Source: Glandiceps talaboti
Taxonomy: Eukaryota; Hemichordata; Enteropneusta; Spengelidae
Reading direction: 5' to 3'
NCBI RefSeq assembly: GCF_964340395.1
Contig: NC_135550.1
Span: forward strand, 25,056,676-25,120,675
Length of the DNA stretch: 64,000 bases
Of this stretch, positions 33,207 through 46,302 are shown piece after piece (within the stretch, counting starts at the first letter, position 1; each line of letters begins with the position of its first letter). Made by a program: the position numbers and the translations under genes. The notes beneath the pieces are model-generated. The model was not told the origin of the DNA. It saw only the letters and a program-made list of their open reading frames with translations, and did not search any database.

Positions 33207-36200
33207 GTAAGTTGTCGGGCGACCGTACAAATCTTATTGCATCCGATAGGATCAAACATTGCGACAAAGTATTCGTGGGTGCCCTTTAATTTCCTACTGT
33301 TTGCCTAATGCGCTTTTCATTCTTTTTTACCCGTGCAAACCTTTTTGATTTCCTTCTTATCAGGGAGAAAAGGGAAAGGTATGTCCTGTCCTTTATTCGT
33401 TATATGTTAATTTTATGCTGCAGGTTTTTTAGTTGGTAGCTGTCGGCATTCTGCATTCCACTTGTTGTGTTGCTGTACAGGTTAGTTAGTGTGTGGCCCG
33501 CAGTTTGTGCCAAACTCAGCTCTGTAGCACTATCCACTCTTTCTTCGTGTATCCTCTTTAAAAAAATGAAAGCACTGCTCTTCACGCTATATCGTTTATT
33601 TTGCTCTTTCCTAAACACAAGCTATATCTCCACTACACCGTTATGTACACAAAACACTGTGTTGGTTGTTGTTGTCATTTGCATGGCGCTATTTGATCGT
33701 TTTATTTGCAGCAATTCCAAAATCGTGAGTTTGGGCTTTTCGCAGGGTGTCATTTTGCCCCATACAGTTTTTACGCCCGCGATGTGAAATATTTAATGAT
33801 AAAATATACACTGATGGCAGTGATGCATTTTGATATTGTCAGGGACTTGTACATACAACAGCTGTGACTAAGTATGTAATTTTTAACTATTTATAACATA
33901 ATTTGCATATGTAGGGATAATTTGTCATGTTGTCTTTGAGGTGTAACTTTTTCAGTACATATGCTTACAATCATCATAGGGTATGACTCAATGCTCTACA
34001 GATACTAGGTATAAAAATTACAGCCTGTGTAGATACCTGTGTCTGGAGGCTTAGGAGTGCAATAAATTGTCAAATATCCACCCACACATTTCAGAATTAA
34101 GTTTTAGTATTTTGGATATCCCATTTGATAATATATATATATTATAAATAAAAGTTTTATTTTATTTTATTTTAAATTAAACTTGACCCTGATGAGTGTT
34201 ATATAGTTATTGAAATATTTGTGCATAAAGTATGCATTTATTTAGCATATATTATAACAGGAAAAGTAGAAAGACATCATAAATATGCTTATTAATTATT
34301 AAAGGTATTAGAAAAATTAAGATATTGTATGATTTATAAGACAAGCATCTAATACCTAAATTTGTTCTACTTGTTGATAACATTACCAAATGTTTAATCG
34401 TAACAAAATTGTATAAAGCTGCTCTCAGTTTTGTGTTTAATAACATTCTAGTAACCTTTAAAAAAAGAAAGTTTGTAATTTCATAAGTTTTTAAGTTTTT
34501 GGTAATACATCATTTCAGGCAACTGTAAGAGTTCTCACCTGTAATTCAGACTTTCTAACCTAAACCCTAAACAACAGCTTTAACATTTTAGAGACAGTTT
34601 ACTAACACAATCAAACAAGGCAAATTTATCATAAACAAAAGTAAGTGATAGATATCTACATTAATTTCCTTCTTAATGAGTTTCACATATGTATCATGCT
34701 GATATCAAGTGTTGTACTGACTAGCCAAAGTAAGATTTTAAGTACAGACTCTATCACATTGACATGACAGTCAGACACATATTGTTAGTTTTACTTTGTA
34801 CTTTTCATGAAAAGAAGAACAAATGTATTTAACGTTTACATAAAAAGAAAGAGAATAATGTATACAGATTTATAGGTGTAGGGACACAGTACACTACACA
34901 AGTTATTAGTACAACAGTAGGGTACACACAGAGTAACATTGTTGGAAACCCAGTGCATCTTTGAACTCTCAAGGAGTATCCATTCCTGTCAACAAAAACT
35001 GTGTTACCTAGCAACCAAATGAAGAACACAGGCAAAAGCTTATTGGAATGTTGTTGTTACCTTTGAAAAGAAAAAAAAACACAAAAAGATTGACAGATCA
35101 AAGTAGCATATTAAATGTCTGATATATGATACTAGCCATTGTTCTTTCTATAGTACAATCTAGGGAGCATGTTAACTGTTAATTAGATCACTTTAGTATT
35201 ATAAAGTTGGGAATAAAACTGATAACAATTGTCCATTGTTATTGTTTTGTATGTCATGTTTATTGTGTTGTTGACAGTCAGAATAGGTTAACATGTCTTT
35301 TAGTACTAGCTGGTAGCCAATTGTGTGCGTGAGGTGTATTGTTATCCCAGGATAACAAGCTCTGCAGTCACTAATAATAGTTGCTGTGAAACCTAACCAT
35401 GGTGGAGTGGTGTTGCCAAGAACAGTTTGGAGTGTGTTTTGAAATTTGTATGTTGTGTTGTGTTGTGTTTTGCCTTTAACACATAGATTGAGTAAGTCCA
35501 TGGGCAAGATTGTCTGTGGTGTTCCATACACTTCATTTTCATACACTGTGATTTGTAGTTTTCATTTCACAAGTATGCATTGATGTTTATTCACAAAAAA
35601 AGTAAATAATATGACTAACTGGTTTTGTCCTATCATTAACACAGAAATATTAAAGGAATACATGTATCAGCATTAGTAATATACCCCGTAATACACCCAT
35701 GTATTTCATACGCAATCCCAAAAGCAGCATTTTTGCTTTGCAAAAATCGATTTATTTTCAGCCAATATATCACAGAAATCAACTTATGGTTAAATACAAA
35801 CAAGATGAAGTAATATATTTGTCATGGCCAATATGTATCTGAGTTACCTAGGTGTTTTATTGAGGTTCCCAAAATAATTTAATATCTTAACTGACAACGT
35901 TACATATAAAAAATTCAATTTTAGTAGATTTGCATTTCTCTGTCACAAGGAAAGTAAGACCCTAGCAAAGTAAATTATATTCTTGAATCTACACATGTAT
36001 GTTCATTTTGTACCTCTTACACTCACAGTTTGTGTATCTAAATAACTCCTTGATGTTTATCTTTATCCCCAAACAATTGTCATATACTCAAAGCAACGTG
36101 AAATTATGATTAGATGTACAATTTACCAGTAGTATTCCTGGGTATGAGAACCATTACTTGATGGGATTGTGTGAGATTAACCTATTACATGTAACTGATG

Positions 36201-39200
36201 TTTACGTACTACAGGGATAGAAAAGTACGCAGAGAAGTGGCACTGCGAAGAGCGGCTGAGAAACGACAACTTGACACCTCAGGTAAATTTGTTGATATGT
36301 ACGCTGGCTCAGATCCGTCCGTGATGGAAGAATTAAAACATAGGCTTGCACCTGCAACTCGCCGTCATAAAATGAGGGGTAAGATTCGATACTGGATTAC
36401 TAACTGCATGTTGCATGCAGTGTGTACTTATAACCACCTGTCTACCCCCTCAGTGTTCTCAGCTGTACTCAATTTTGACATATTCATTTCATCCCAAACC
36501 ACCTCATGGCATGTTGTCACCCATCAATCATTTTGTGTAAAATTTCACACATATACAGTTTCTCATGATTCTGAGATTTTTCCATTGTTTTTGCAAATGA
36601 CATGTAGTATCACCATTTGTTAAAGCATCAAAAACTTCCTGATTCTTGTTCATCATCCAGTATGTTATACATTTACAAAAAATATTAACAATACCACTGA
36701 CAATTCTATACCTGTTGGCACCATCTTGTCATGCACAAAATAAAAATTCATAATCTTAGGTTTATTGTAATCATTGGAGTCACCTATGCCTGCAAATAAT
36801 CATGACATATTATCACCCCATCCACCTGTCCACTTATTCTCACCCATACATTGCAATCCACAGAATGGGTATTTACACACATGGTGCAGAAGCTAGCCTC
36901 TGTTTTACTGTCTTCTTTCTGATATCCATTTATTGGGTATAAAGGTTTTCAGTGCATGTAAGTTTTTTTTCCAAGTTCAGTTTATCATCACCATTTACTT
37001 TACATATTTTATATTCCATGTCCTGTTATCTGTAATGTCTGACTCCGATTACTTTCTTGTATTCAAATATCTGATTATCCTGTGTACTTTCTCACATTTA
37101 AGAAACACAGTAGCTTGTACCCATAAGCAGTTTTTGTCAATAGAAATATAATTTTTCAAAAAAAAATGTCCAAAACAACCCTTCTAAAATGTTACGTATT
37201 TTACCACCCATCAGCATGTTGTCAATTCTACCCCCTACAGGGTCACATTGTTAATGTTTACAAATGTGTAATTACAGGTACAAACCTTGAACAGGTATAT
37301 CATTGAAGGCTGTGTGCAATTCTCAATGAATTTCTCTTAAAAAAATACAAATTATCATGCAATGTGCATACACTGTTACAAGTGGAACAAAAATGTCAAC
37401 AACAAAAATTTGTTGATGGATACAGCTACTGTGCGAATGATGAACTGGCTGACTGTTCATCACAATCTGTGCATGTTTTACATTAGAAGAAATCACATCA
37501 ATGAAATGACATTCATTTTTCACTTCTACTTGATATGTTGAAATATTACTATTGATAAATTTACATCTGACAAGACTGTAGTTAAACTGATAATGCTGTA
37601 TGCCCACTAGAAGTCAGTTTATGGCTTCATGGGTTGTAGTTTATATACGTATGTGTGTGTTAGAAATGAAATGACATGTGCCAGTAATTATGAAATTGAT
37701 GAATAGATAAAATATGAAAAATAATGTCATTTTATCAATGTGGCATCATCTTTAAAAATGGTATAATAATCTTACTAATGAAAATTTCAACTCGCAGAGT
37801 CAAAAAATTTATCGGAAGTGAAACCCAAATTTTCATCATTAGGGGTGTACCGGTACTTACTACTATAGAAATATTTGGAATTCACTTCCAAGAAATGTTT
37901 GACTCTGTTGTGAATAGGAATTGTCATTAGTAATTATGAATCCAGAATCATGTTCTCTCAAATATTCCTTAAATTCTGATATATTTAATTAAAGTTTCAC
38001 CTACCTTTTCAAGTGATATGGGTCGTAATGTAATTTTGAATGAGAAAAAATCAGTGATAAGTTTTTCTCTGTGATCATCATCATGAGAGCATGTGTAGTT
38101 ATAATAATTCTTAATCTAATTATGATAAACCAATAGAGACAATTGTACAAAAGTTTGAATTTCACAAATGGGGAACAATTATCTATCAATGAGATTCACT
38201 TATAAATAAAATTAAACTTGGGGAAAAGGGTTAATATCAATTTAATATTGGATTGGATGTGAGCTCAAAGTAATATCACTAAGAAATAATAGGCAGACAA
38301 AATATGTAAAGATTGGTCATTACAAAATACAGCCATGTTTCAGTAAATATACACATTTTAATGTTCATGATGGTAAGCTTCTAATCTTAGAGTGCACTGA
38401 GTAAAATAAACTACATTATCCATAGTGTAAACTTATTACAATTTGCTTCAGTACAGCATTATCATCAAAATTAAAAGTCACTATAGCTTTTCCTACTCAT
38501 GTAAAAATAAACAGAAATGTGATATATGGTATGTATTCAGCCATATGACATCAGACGACAATATCATGACACAGGGATATGGTTGTTATGGCAACATCAG
38601 TTGTATTCAGACCGATCACCAGCCATATGACATTCAGATGGCACTATCACGACAGAGGGATATGGTTGTTATAGCAACATATCAGTTGTATCAGAGATAT
38701 CCGCATCATATCTATAGTTATATACTTTCAACAGATTTTTCTCAAGAATTGATTTATCATTATTCAACTGAACTGACAGTTTGTATTGAAACAATTAGTT
38801 GATACTTGTATTATTTGAAAATACTAAAACCCAAAATAACTATTGAAACCTGATCATAGTATACTAGTATATTAAAAACAGTAACTGAATCAGTTTAGAG
38901 TATTTATTTCACATTTAACTAAATTAGAAAGGTATAAGAACACTGAGGTAACAATATATAGATGTAATAATAACACATGAAATGTTGCTGGTATTGACCC
39001 TAAGTGTATGAATATATTAGTCTATTTATATATGAATAGTGAACATATGGCTAATGTGCAGGTCTATCCTGAGCCAATGCAATAGTGACCACTAGAGGGC
39101 AGCCTTTAACATACAGAAAGCATTGTTACACATCAACTGTCTAAATTGAAGAAAAAAAACAAGTCCAACAGTTTGGAGTAAAATGACACAAAGTTAAAGC

Positions 39201-42200
39201 TATTAGAATAAAAACATATTTGAATTAGATTTGTAAATGTTTGGAAGGAGAAAATGTAGAGCAGATTCATTTAAAATTAGTTATTATTGAGTGTCATCTC
39301 AAATTTAACATATGTACATGTAGTGATCATTGATGTTTGGTTTAATTCTTCAAATCAAATAGCTTGGAATGGAACATTCAGTGATAACAATATAGTTTTG
39401 TTAGTAGTGCGATGCTTGTATTTTTGTCCTGTGAAATGAAGTGTTATTTAAGTTGAGTTGAGTTCTGATAAAAAGTGTACCCACTCTATCACAGAGGGCA
39501 AATCAGGAACTTCAGACAGACATAGAAAAACACCTCCCCTGTCAGAAGATGATGATTATTTATCCTCACTGGAGAATTCAGAACGTGGATCTGAACATGA
39601 AGATAGTAGATTGAGTGAAAAAAGAGGCAAATCACATTCCAGTGACAAGAAAAAACATTCCAGAGGTAAGATTAACATTCCAGATGGTGTTTGTTTTTCA
39701 TTATTTATGTCATATACTGAGTAGTGTATGGCAGCTATCTCAGTTATTTACTGATTTTTGACCATAACCATTTATGAAAGAGTTCAAAGAAAATATTAGA
39801 ATGGTATTTGACTGTCATTTTCAATCAAACTGTAATATACTGTGACAGTTGTCCAATGGTCAGTGTATGAGAGTTTACAGGAAAACATTGTCGCAAACCA
39901 CGGCCTCTTTTACGACACCGTCCATAACGCATCTCGTTATTTCAAAGTTCGTGGAAGAAATATCAGCTCTTGCAAGAATGCAGGAAAACAATTTATATTG
40001 TGTACTTTTGAAGTCATCAGTTTTGTGCCCATGGTAATATACCACTATGTCATGAACTGTATCATTACAAGTGGCCCATAGTTGCCACTATCATACAGAT
40101 ACCATTGTTATACCTTTAGCCACTTATTTTAGCCAAACCTTTGGTGATTTTATAGTGACCAGCAGCCAGGAGTTAATACTTAGCCAATACTGAAAGTGAT
40201 AGGAAATCCTGATAAACATAGACTCAATACATTCACTTTATGATTTCAGATGAGGAAGATGAAGGCAGTTACCTTAGTGATGGTAGCTACTATTCTGACC
40301 TGGAACACTACCCAGAGAGTGAGGGAACCCACAGACACAGCAGTCATCACAGAGGACATAAAAGCAGCCGCCATAGAAGACATCGGCGTAACAGCCTTGA
40401 TGATAGATATTCTATACCTGTACCTACACCAGTATTCTACTATCCTGACTATCTATATGATAGAAATATGATGCACAGAACTTTTCCACCTCCATTCCAT
40501 AGCCCTCCAAGAAGAGGACCACTGGATGAGTCCCAGATATGGCCAGACCATTCCCCTCAACAGAATGATGGGTTCGGTCCACCAAATGGTCCCCTCGAGA
40601 GTACCAGAAAGATGGGTCCTCAAGAAAGTTCACCAGTGAAACCTGTACAGACATATAATGTTATACAAGTAGCAGACTTAGAGACTACATTACCATCTTT
40701 AGTAAATGAGTTAGATGAAGCTAAAGAGTTAAATAGAAAGGTAACGCATACATCACATCACATGCATACAAATACATATATACACAAACACATCTATGCA
40801 CACACACACACACACACACATACACACACTCAAATGTATGCATGCCTGCAGACATGCATATGAATGGTTGCATTCAGACAAGCAGACAGACATACTCTGA
40901 AATCATATATTGAAAATTTTCAAATATATTATAAAATGTGCAATATTGCCATAGATAATGATTCCCATGGTGTTTGAGTACAACTGTCGCTATGCAGTTA
41001 ATGTTATACTGATCTGTATTACTTTGTTCAGGAAATGAAGATCTCATCAAAGAGACTTGTATTTGTGGCCTTTTAGTTTCACTAAACAAGACTCTTTAAC
41101 TTACGTATGAACAAGTGCTGTATTCTTAGATGTGACCATCAATTGTTGATATATTTACTTTTCAGCTGTCTGACAAATTGATGGAAGCAGAGAGAGAAAT
41201 TGAATCCTTAAAACTTGCCAAAAGTTTAGCAGAGGCCTCCACAGAAGCTGAAATAGCAGCCAAAGGAGCAGGTATGAAGTCTTTTCATGTTGTTTACATA
41301 GCACAGTAATGATGAAAATATTGTCTGTCAACCGATATAATGAATTAACCCATTGTTGTCCATGATAAGATAGAGGAATTACTTTGAACAAGATTATTGC
41401 CCCAAGTGTGAACATTGCACCTCATTGATTGTGAGAAGGGCAGATAATCCTATGAAGCAAACGACATCCACATAAGGGCCAGTCCTACAATGCAAACATC
41501 CATATTAGGGCCAGTCTACAATGCAAACATCCGCATTAGGGCCCATCCTACAATTCAAGCATCTGCATTAGGGCCAGTCCTACAATGCAAGCATCTGCAT
41601 TAGGGCCAGTCCTACAATTCAAACATCCACATTAGGACCACCCCTACAATGAAAACATCCATATTAGGGCCACCCATACAATGTAAACATCCATATTAGG
41701 GCCGATCCTACAATGCAAACATGCACATTAGGGCTGATCTTACAATGCAAACATGCACATTAGGGCCCATCCTACAATGTAAACATCCATATTAGGGCCA
41801 CCCCTACAATGCAAACATCCATATTAGGGCCACCCCTAGAATGCAAACATCCATATTAGAACCACCCCTACGATGCAAACATCCATATTAGGACCACCCC
41901 TACGATGCAAACATCCATATTAGGGCCACCCCTACAATGCAAACATCCATATTAGAACCACCCCTATGATGCAAACATCCATATTAGGGCCACCCCTACA
42001 ATGCAAACACCCATATTAGAACCACCCCTACAATGCAAACATCCATATTAGGGCCACCCCTACAATGCAAACATCCATATTAGGGCCACCCCTACAATGC
42101 AAACACCCATATTAGGGCCACCCCTAGAATGCAAACACCCATATTAGAACCACCCCTACAATGCAAACACCCATATTAGGACCACCCCTACAATGCAAAC

Positions 42201-45200
42201 ATCCATATTAGGGCCACCCCTACAATGCAAACACCCATATTAGAACCACCCCTACAATGCAAACACCCATATTAGGACCACCCCTACAATGCAAACATCC
42301 ATATTAGGGCCACCCCTAGAATGCAAACACCCATATTAGAACCACCCCTACAATGCAAACATCCATATTAGAACCACCCCTATGATGCAAACATCCATAT
42401 TAGGGCCACCCCTAGAATGCAAACACCCATATTAGAACCACCCCTACAATGCAAACACCCATATTAGGACCACCCCTACAATGCAAACATCCATATTAGG
42501 GCCACCCCTACAATGCAAACACCCATATTAGAACCACCCCTACAATGCAAACACCCATATTAGGACCACCCCTACAATGCAAACATCCATATTAGGGCCA
42601 CCCCTAGAATGCAAACACCCATATTAGAACCACCCCTACAATGCAAACACCCATATTAGGGCCACCCCTACAATGCAAACATCCATATTAGGGCCACCCC
42701 TACAATGCAAACATCCATATTAGGGCCACCCCTACAATGCAAACATCCATATTAGGGCCACCCCTACAATGCAAACACCCATATTAGGGCCACCCCTAGA
42801 ATGCAAACATCCATATTAGAACCACCCCTACAATGCAAACATCCATATTAGGGCCACCCCTAGAATGCAAACACCCATATTAGAACCACCCCTACAATGC
42901 AAACACCCATATTAGGGCCACCCCTACAATGCAAACATCCATATTAGGGCCACCCCTACAATGCAAACATCCATATTAGGGCCACCCCTACAATGCAAAC
43001 ATCCATATTAGGGCCACCCCTACAATGCAAACACCCATATTAGGGCCACCCCTAGAATGCAAACATCCATATTAGAACCACCCCTACAATGCAAACATCC
43101 ATATTAGGACCAATCTTACAATGTAAACATCCATATTAGAACCACCCCTACGATGCAAACATCCATATTAGGGCTGTAATATTTTCAGTACTCTCCCATG
43201 TAATCATTTATGTGGTTGGAAATGTACCATATGTTTTTTTCATCCAGTTAGATATTTCTATTAAAGGCAAAATTACATGTGTATATTAAGGCATGTAGTA
43301 TTGAGATACACTCAATGTCCAATAAATATATAATTAATTACCCTCAGCATACTTTTGAACACATAGAAAAATGAAGAAGTCTGTCTTATTAGATTTAGGG
43401 ATGTTTGTATTCAGAACTAGAACCAGGTTGATACAAAGTAAGTTGCTGACTTTGTCCATGGCAGACAGTTGATAGGAACAGAAGAAAGGCATGACTGTGT
43501 GTTCTTGAAGGTTTGCCTAGATGGAGAATCATAAAAAAATTATATTTGTTGATTTGAATGAAATTGACATGTGTTGACATAAAATTAAATTGGCATGTGT
43601 TGACATGCAATTAGCTACACATGTAGATGATGAATTCATATATTATAGATGTAGATTCAGTCATTTTCCATAATGGAAATACTACCGACACTCGTTTATC
43701 ACTTAACCTTTAACCTGTTCACCTTTGCTATTATTACATTATGTATAAAAGTACGTCTGACTCCGGAGTCCTCACCTGACCAGTACGCCTCTGACATGCC
43801 CTGAGTGTTTCAAGGACAATGGACCTTGGTCTACTCTAGTACGAGAGTGTCATATACATTGTAATACTAAGTCATGTTTGCATTGTATTCTTGTTTGCAT
43901 AAATAATGTTCAGAAACAAGTGAAGAATTAGTGTGTCAAAGTATAATAGATTTAGTAAATAATATGTCTCATTTTGGACAGTTATTTATTGTATATATTT
44001 TATCATATTTTGATAACGATAAGATGGAAATCCATATCTTATCTTCAAAAGCATTTTTACTCACTCAAATATATCAATACTCAAATATATTTCTTCAAAT
44101 GAAAAACTTTGTGTCAGTACTAGTCAGAGTGATATGATCAATAACATATGATTTGATTTTCTAGTTTGTTCATATATGTATATATATGTTTATGGGTACA
44201 TGAACCAAAATATGGTTGTAAGTTGTCAACAGGTTAAAGGTTAGTGGACACTGAAATCACAAAACTTGATCATTTGTTTATGACCTTAAAAGACTGACAT
44301 CACTTGAACTTAAGTGAGTCATGTGGCTTCAAATTCAATTATATTTTGGCATCCCATCAGTCAAAACTGCACCATTACAAATAAATGGAAATCAAAGAAT
44401 CAATGTATTTATACCATGCACAAGCCAAGTTGAACAAAAAATATGAAATATATATACTCTGGTCGTTCTATGTCACAACAATACATGTCTACATCACTGG
44501 TTCTGCTGTGTTCAAAATATGAGTTAAAACGTTCAATATTGCTGTTACTTTCCCCAATTTTTCTTTGATATTACTGCCACAGGTATAATTATGTTATTCT
44601 CCAATATTTGTCTTCATTCAGCTGGAAAATGCTTGTGACCTAAGGGTTGTCACTCATATTTTCCTTGGCTTAACGAAGAAAAATATTGGGGAATAACATC
44701 TAATTATACAATAAATAACATACCCAAAATCTATCAACATTATGAATAAGCATGTCAAACATAACATACAATCACAAGGCTCTTACTACTGTTAGGTGTG
44801 TCATTAAGGAGAGAATTCCATCCATTCCTTGGTACCAGATGTTGTGAGTGAATGTTTACGACCAGAACATATAGAAACTCATATGTGAATGCTTTGTTTA
44901 TCCAAACAGCTCTGATAGAAGAGATCTATAGAGCTCAAAAACAGAGAGATGCAGCTGTGATGGCCAGGTTGAGAATTGCCAATGAAGAAAGAGATGAAGC
45001 TATTCTGAGATTGAAAAAGTTAGAAATGGCTAGAGATACAGGAGACTCAGGAGCTGAAATACATTCAAGTGATGAAGATATCAGTCCTACAGATACAGTA
45101 TGATTTGTTTTATGTTTAATTTTCCCTGTATCAGTGCTTTGTGGATTTGGTCGCAATGTAGTGGTCATAGACAGTATACTGTTGGTCAATCTGAAAAAAT

Positions 45201-46271
45201 ATTGAGGGTACATGAAAACAATCAGCTATTGATAGAAGACAAGAATGACAATAGATAGATATGAATATCATCATTTTTCTTATCACCATGGCAATATTTG
45301 CTGTGATGTTTAATATGGCAGGGATGTAGTTAATTATAAAGAGTAGAAGTCAAATTTGAAAAGTAGGCAGTAAAATCTATGAATGAGACCTGTGAATCTG
45401 CTCAGTGATGGAAATATACTGGTTGAAGCAAAGAATTTGTAAACAAAATTCCTAGACAAAGTAGCCAGCAAAACATTGTGGTGTAACCATTTGTTTTTGC
45501 TGGCTACATACCCTTCTACATACCTGTATAGTAAGCTACATACCCTTATCTACATCCCTGTATAGTAATTTTATAAACAATTACAACAAGAGTGGAGTAT
45601 CATTAGGTGTTTATAGAACTATGGTGTTAGTTTGCTGACAATCAAATACAAACTGTGTTTTTCACATGGTCATGCAGTATAGCGTCCTCTATTGGCAAGA
45701 TTTCCAAATTTTACACCTTTTGTTTTTTTGTGATAAATGATGTATAATACCTTGAACTGTCTTTTCAAGAGGTTTGAGTGTTTCCTGCAAGGTTAGTTGC
45801 AACTTGTGGTGTGTTCTTTATTTCAAAACAAGTCATAAAACTATGATGTCTCCTGTTATCTTACAGAGTATGAATGAATTGTTGTCAAGACTGACAAAGG
45901 CAGATGGTGGGGAAGATATTGACAAGTATGGTTATGTAATTATGGATAAGATAAGTCTTACAAAGGACAGGAAGAAAAGAATCACTTCAGAGGAAATGAG
46001 AGCCATACTGGATGAAAGAGACATAGCATTGGCCAAGGTTAGCTTGTATATTTCGAGTCCTTGAAAACTGAAGAAGAAAAAATAGAGTATAAATTGCATT
46101 GTGCCAGTATTCAATAAAACTTACTTAGAACTGTTTGTAGCCAAGGTTAGCTTGTATATTTCATCACCTTGAAACCTGCAAGGAGAAATTAACTACTTTG
46201 CATTTTTATCAAGAACACCCCCCCCCCCCCACCAACACACACATACATACATACATACATACATACATACA

Positions 46272-46302
<31 letters not shown>

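Larger units (their letters stand above)
36379..39452 (+). other. MIPOL1: MIPOL1 intron 3
   Basis: 3 kb without recognisable exons. Contains the repeat pair with RFX-like X-boxes (38538-38705) and a CTCF-like motif (39089-39103). Confidence 0.7.

Noticed and set aside
35199-35546. 115-codon minus-strand frame in MIPOL1 intron 2
   Set aside because: No recognisable family, no splice context and no promoter; may be chance or an old repeat fragment.
41462-43174. 32-bp repeats resembling a CRISPR array or coding repeat
   Set aside because: No spacers and no sustained open frame; the array lies in a MIPOL1 intron.
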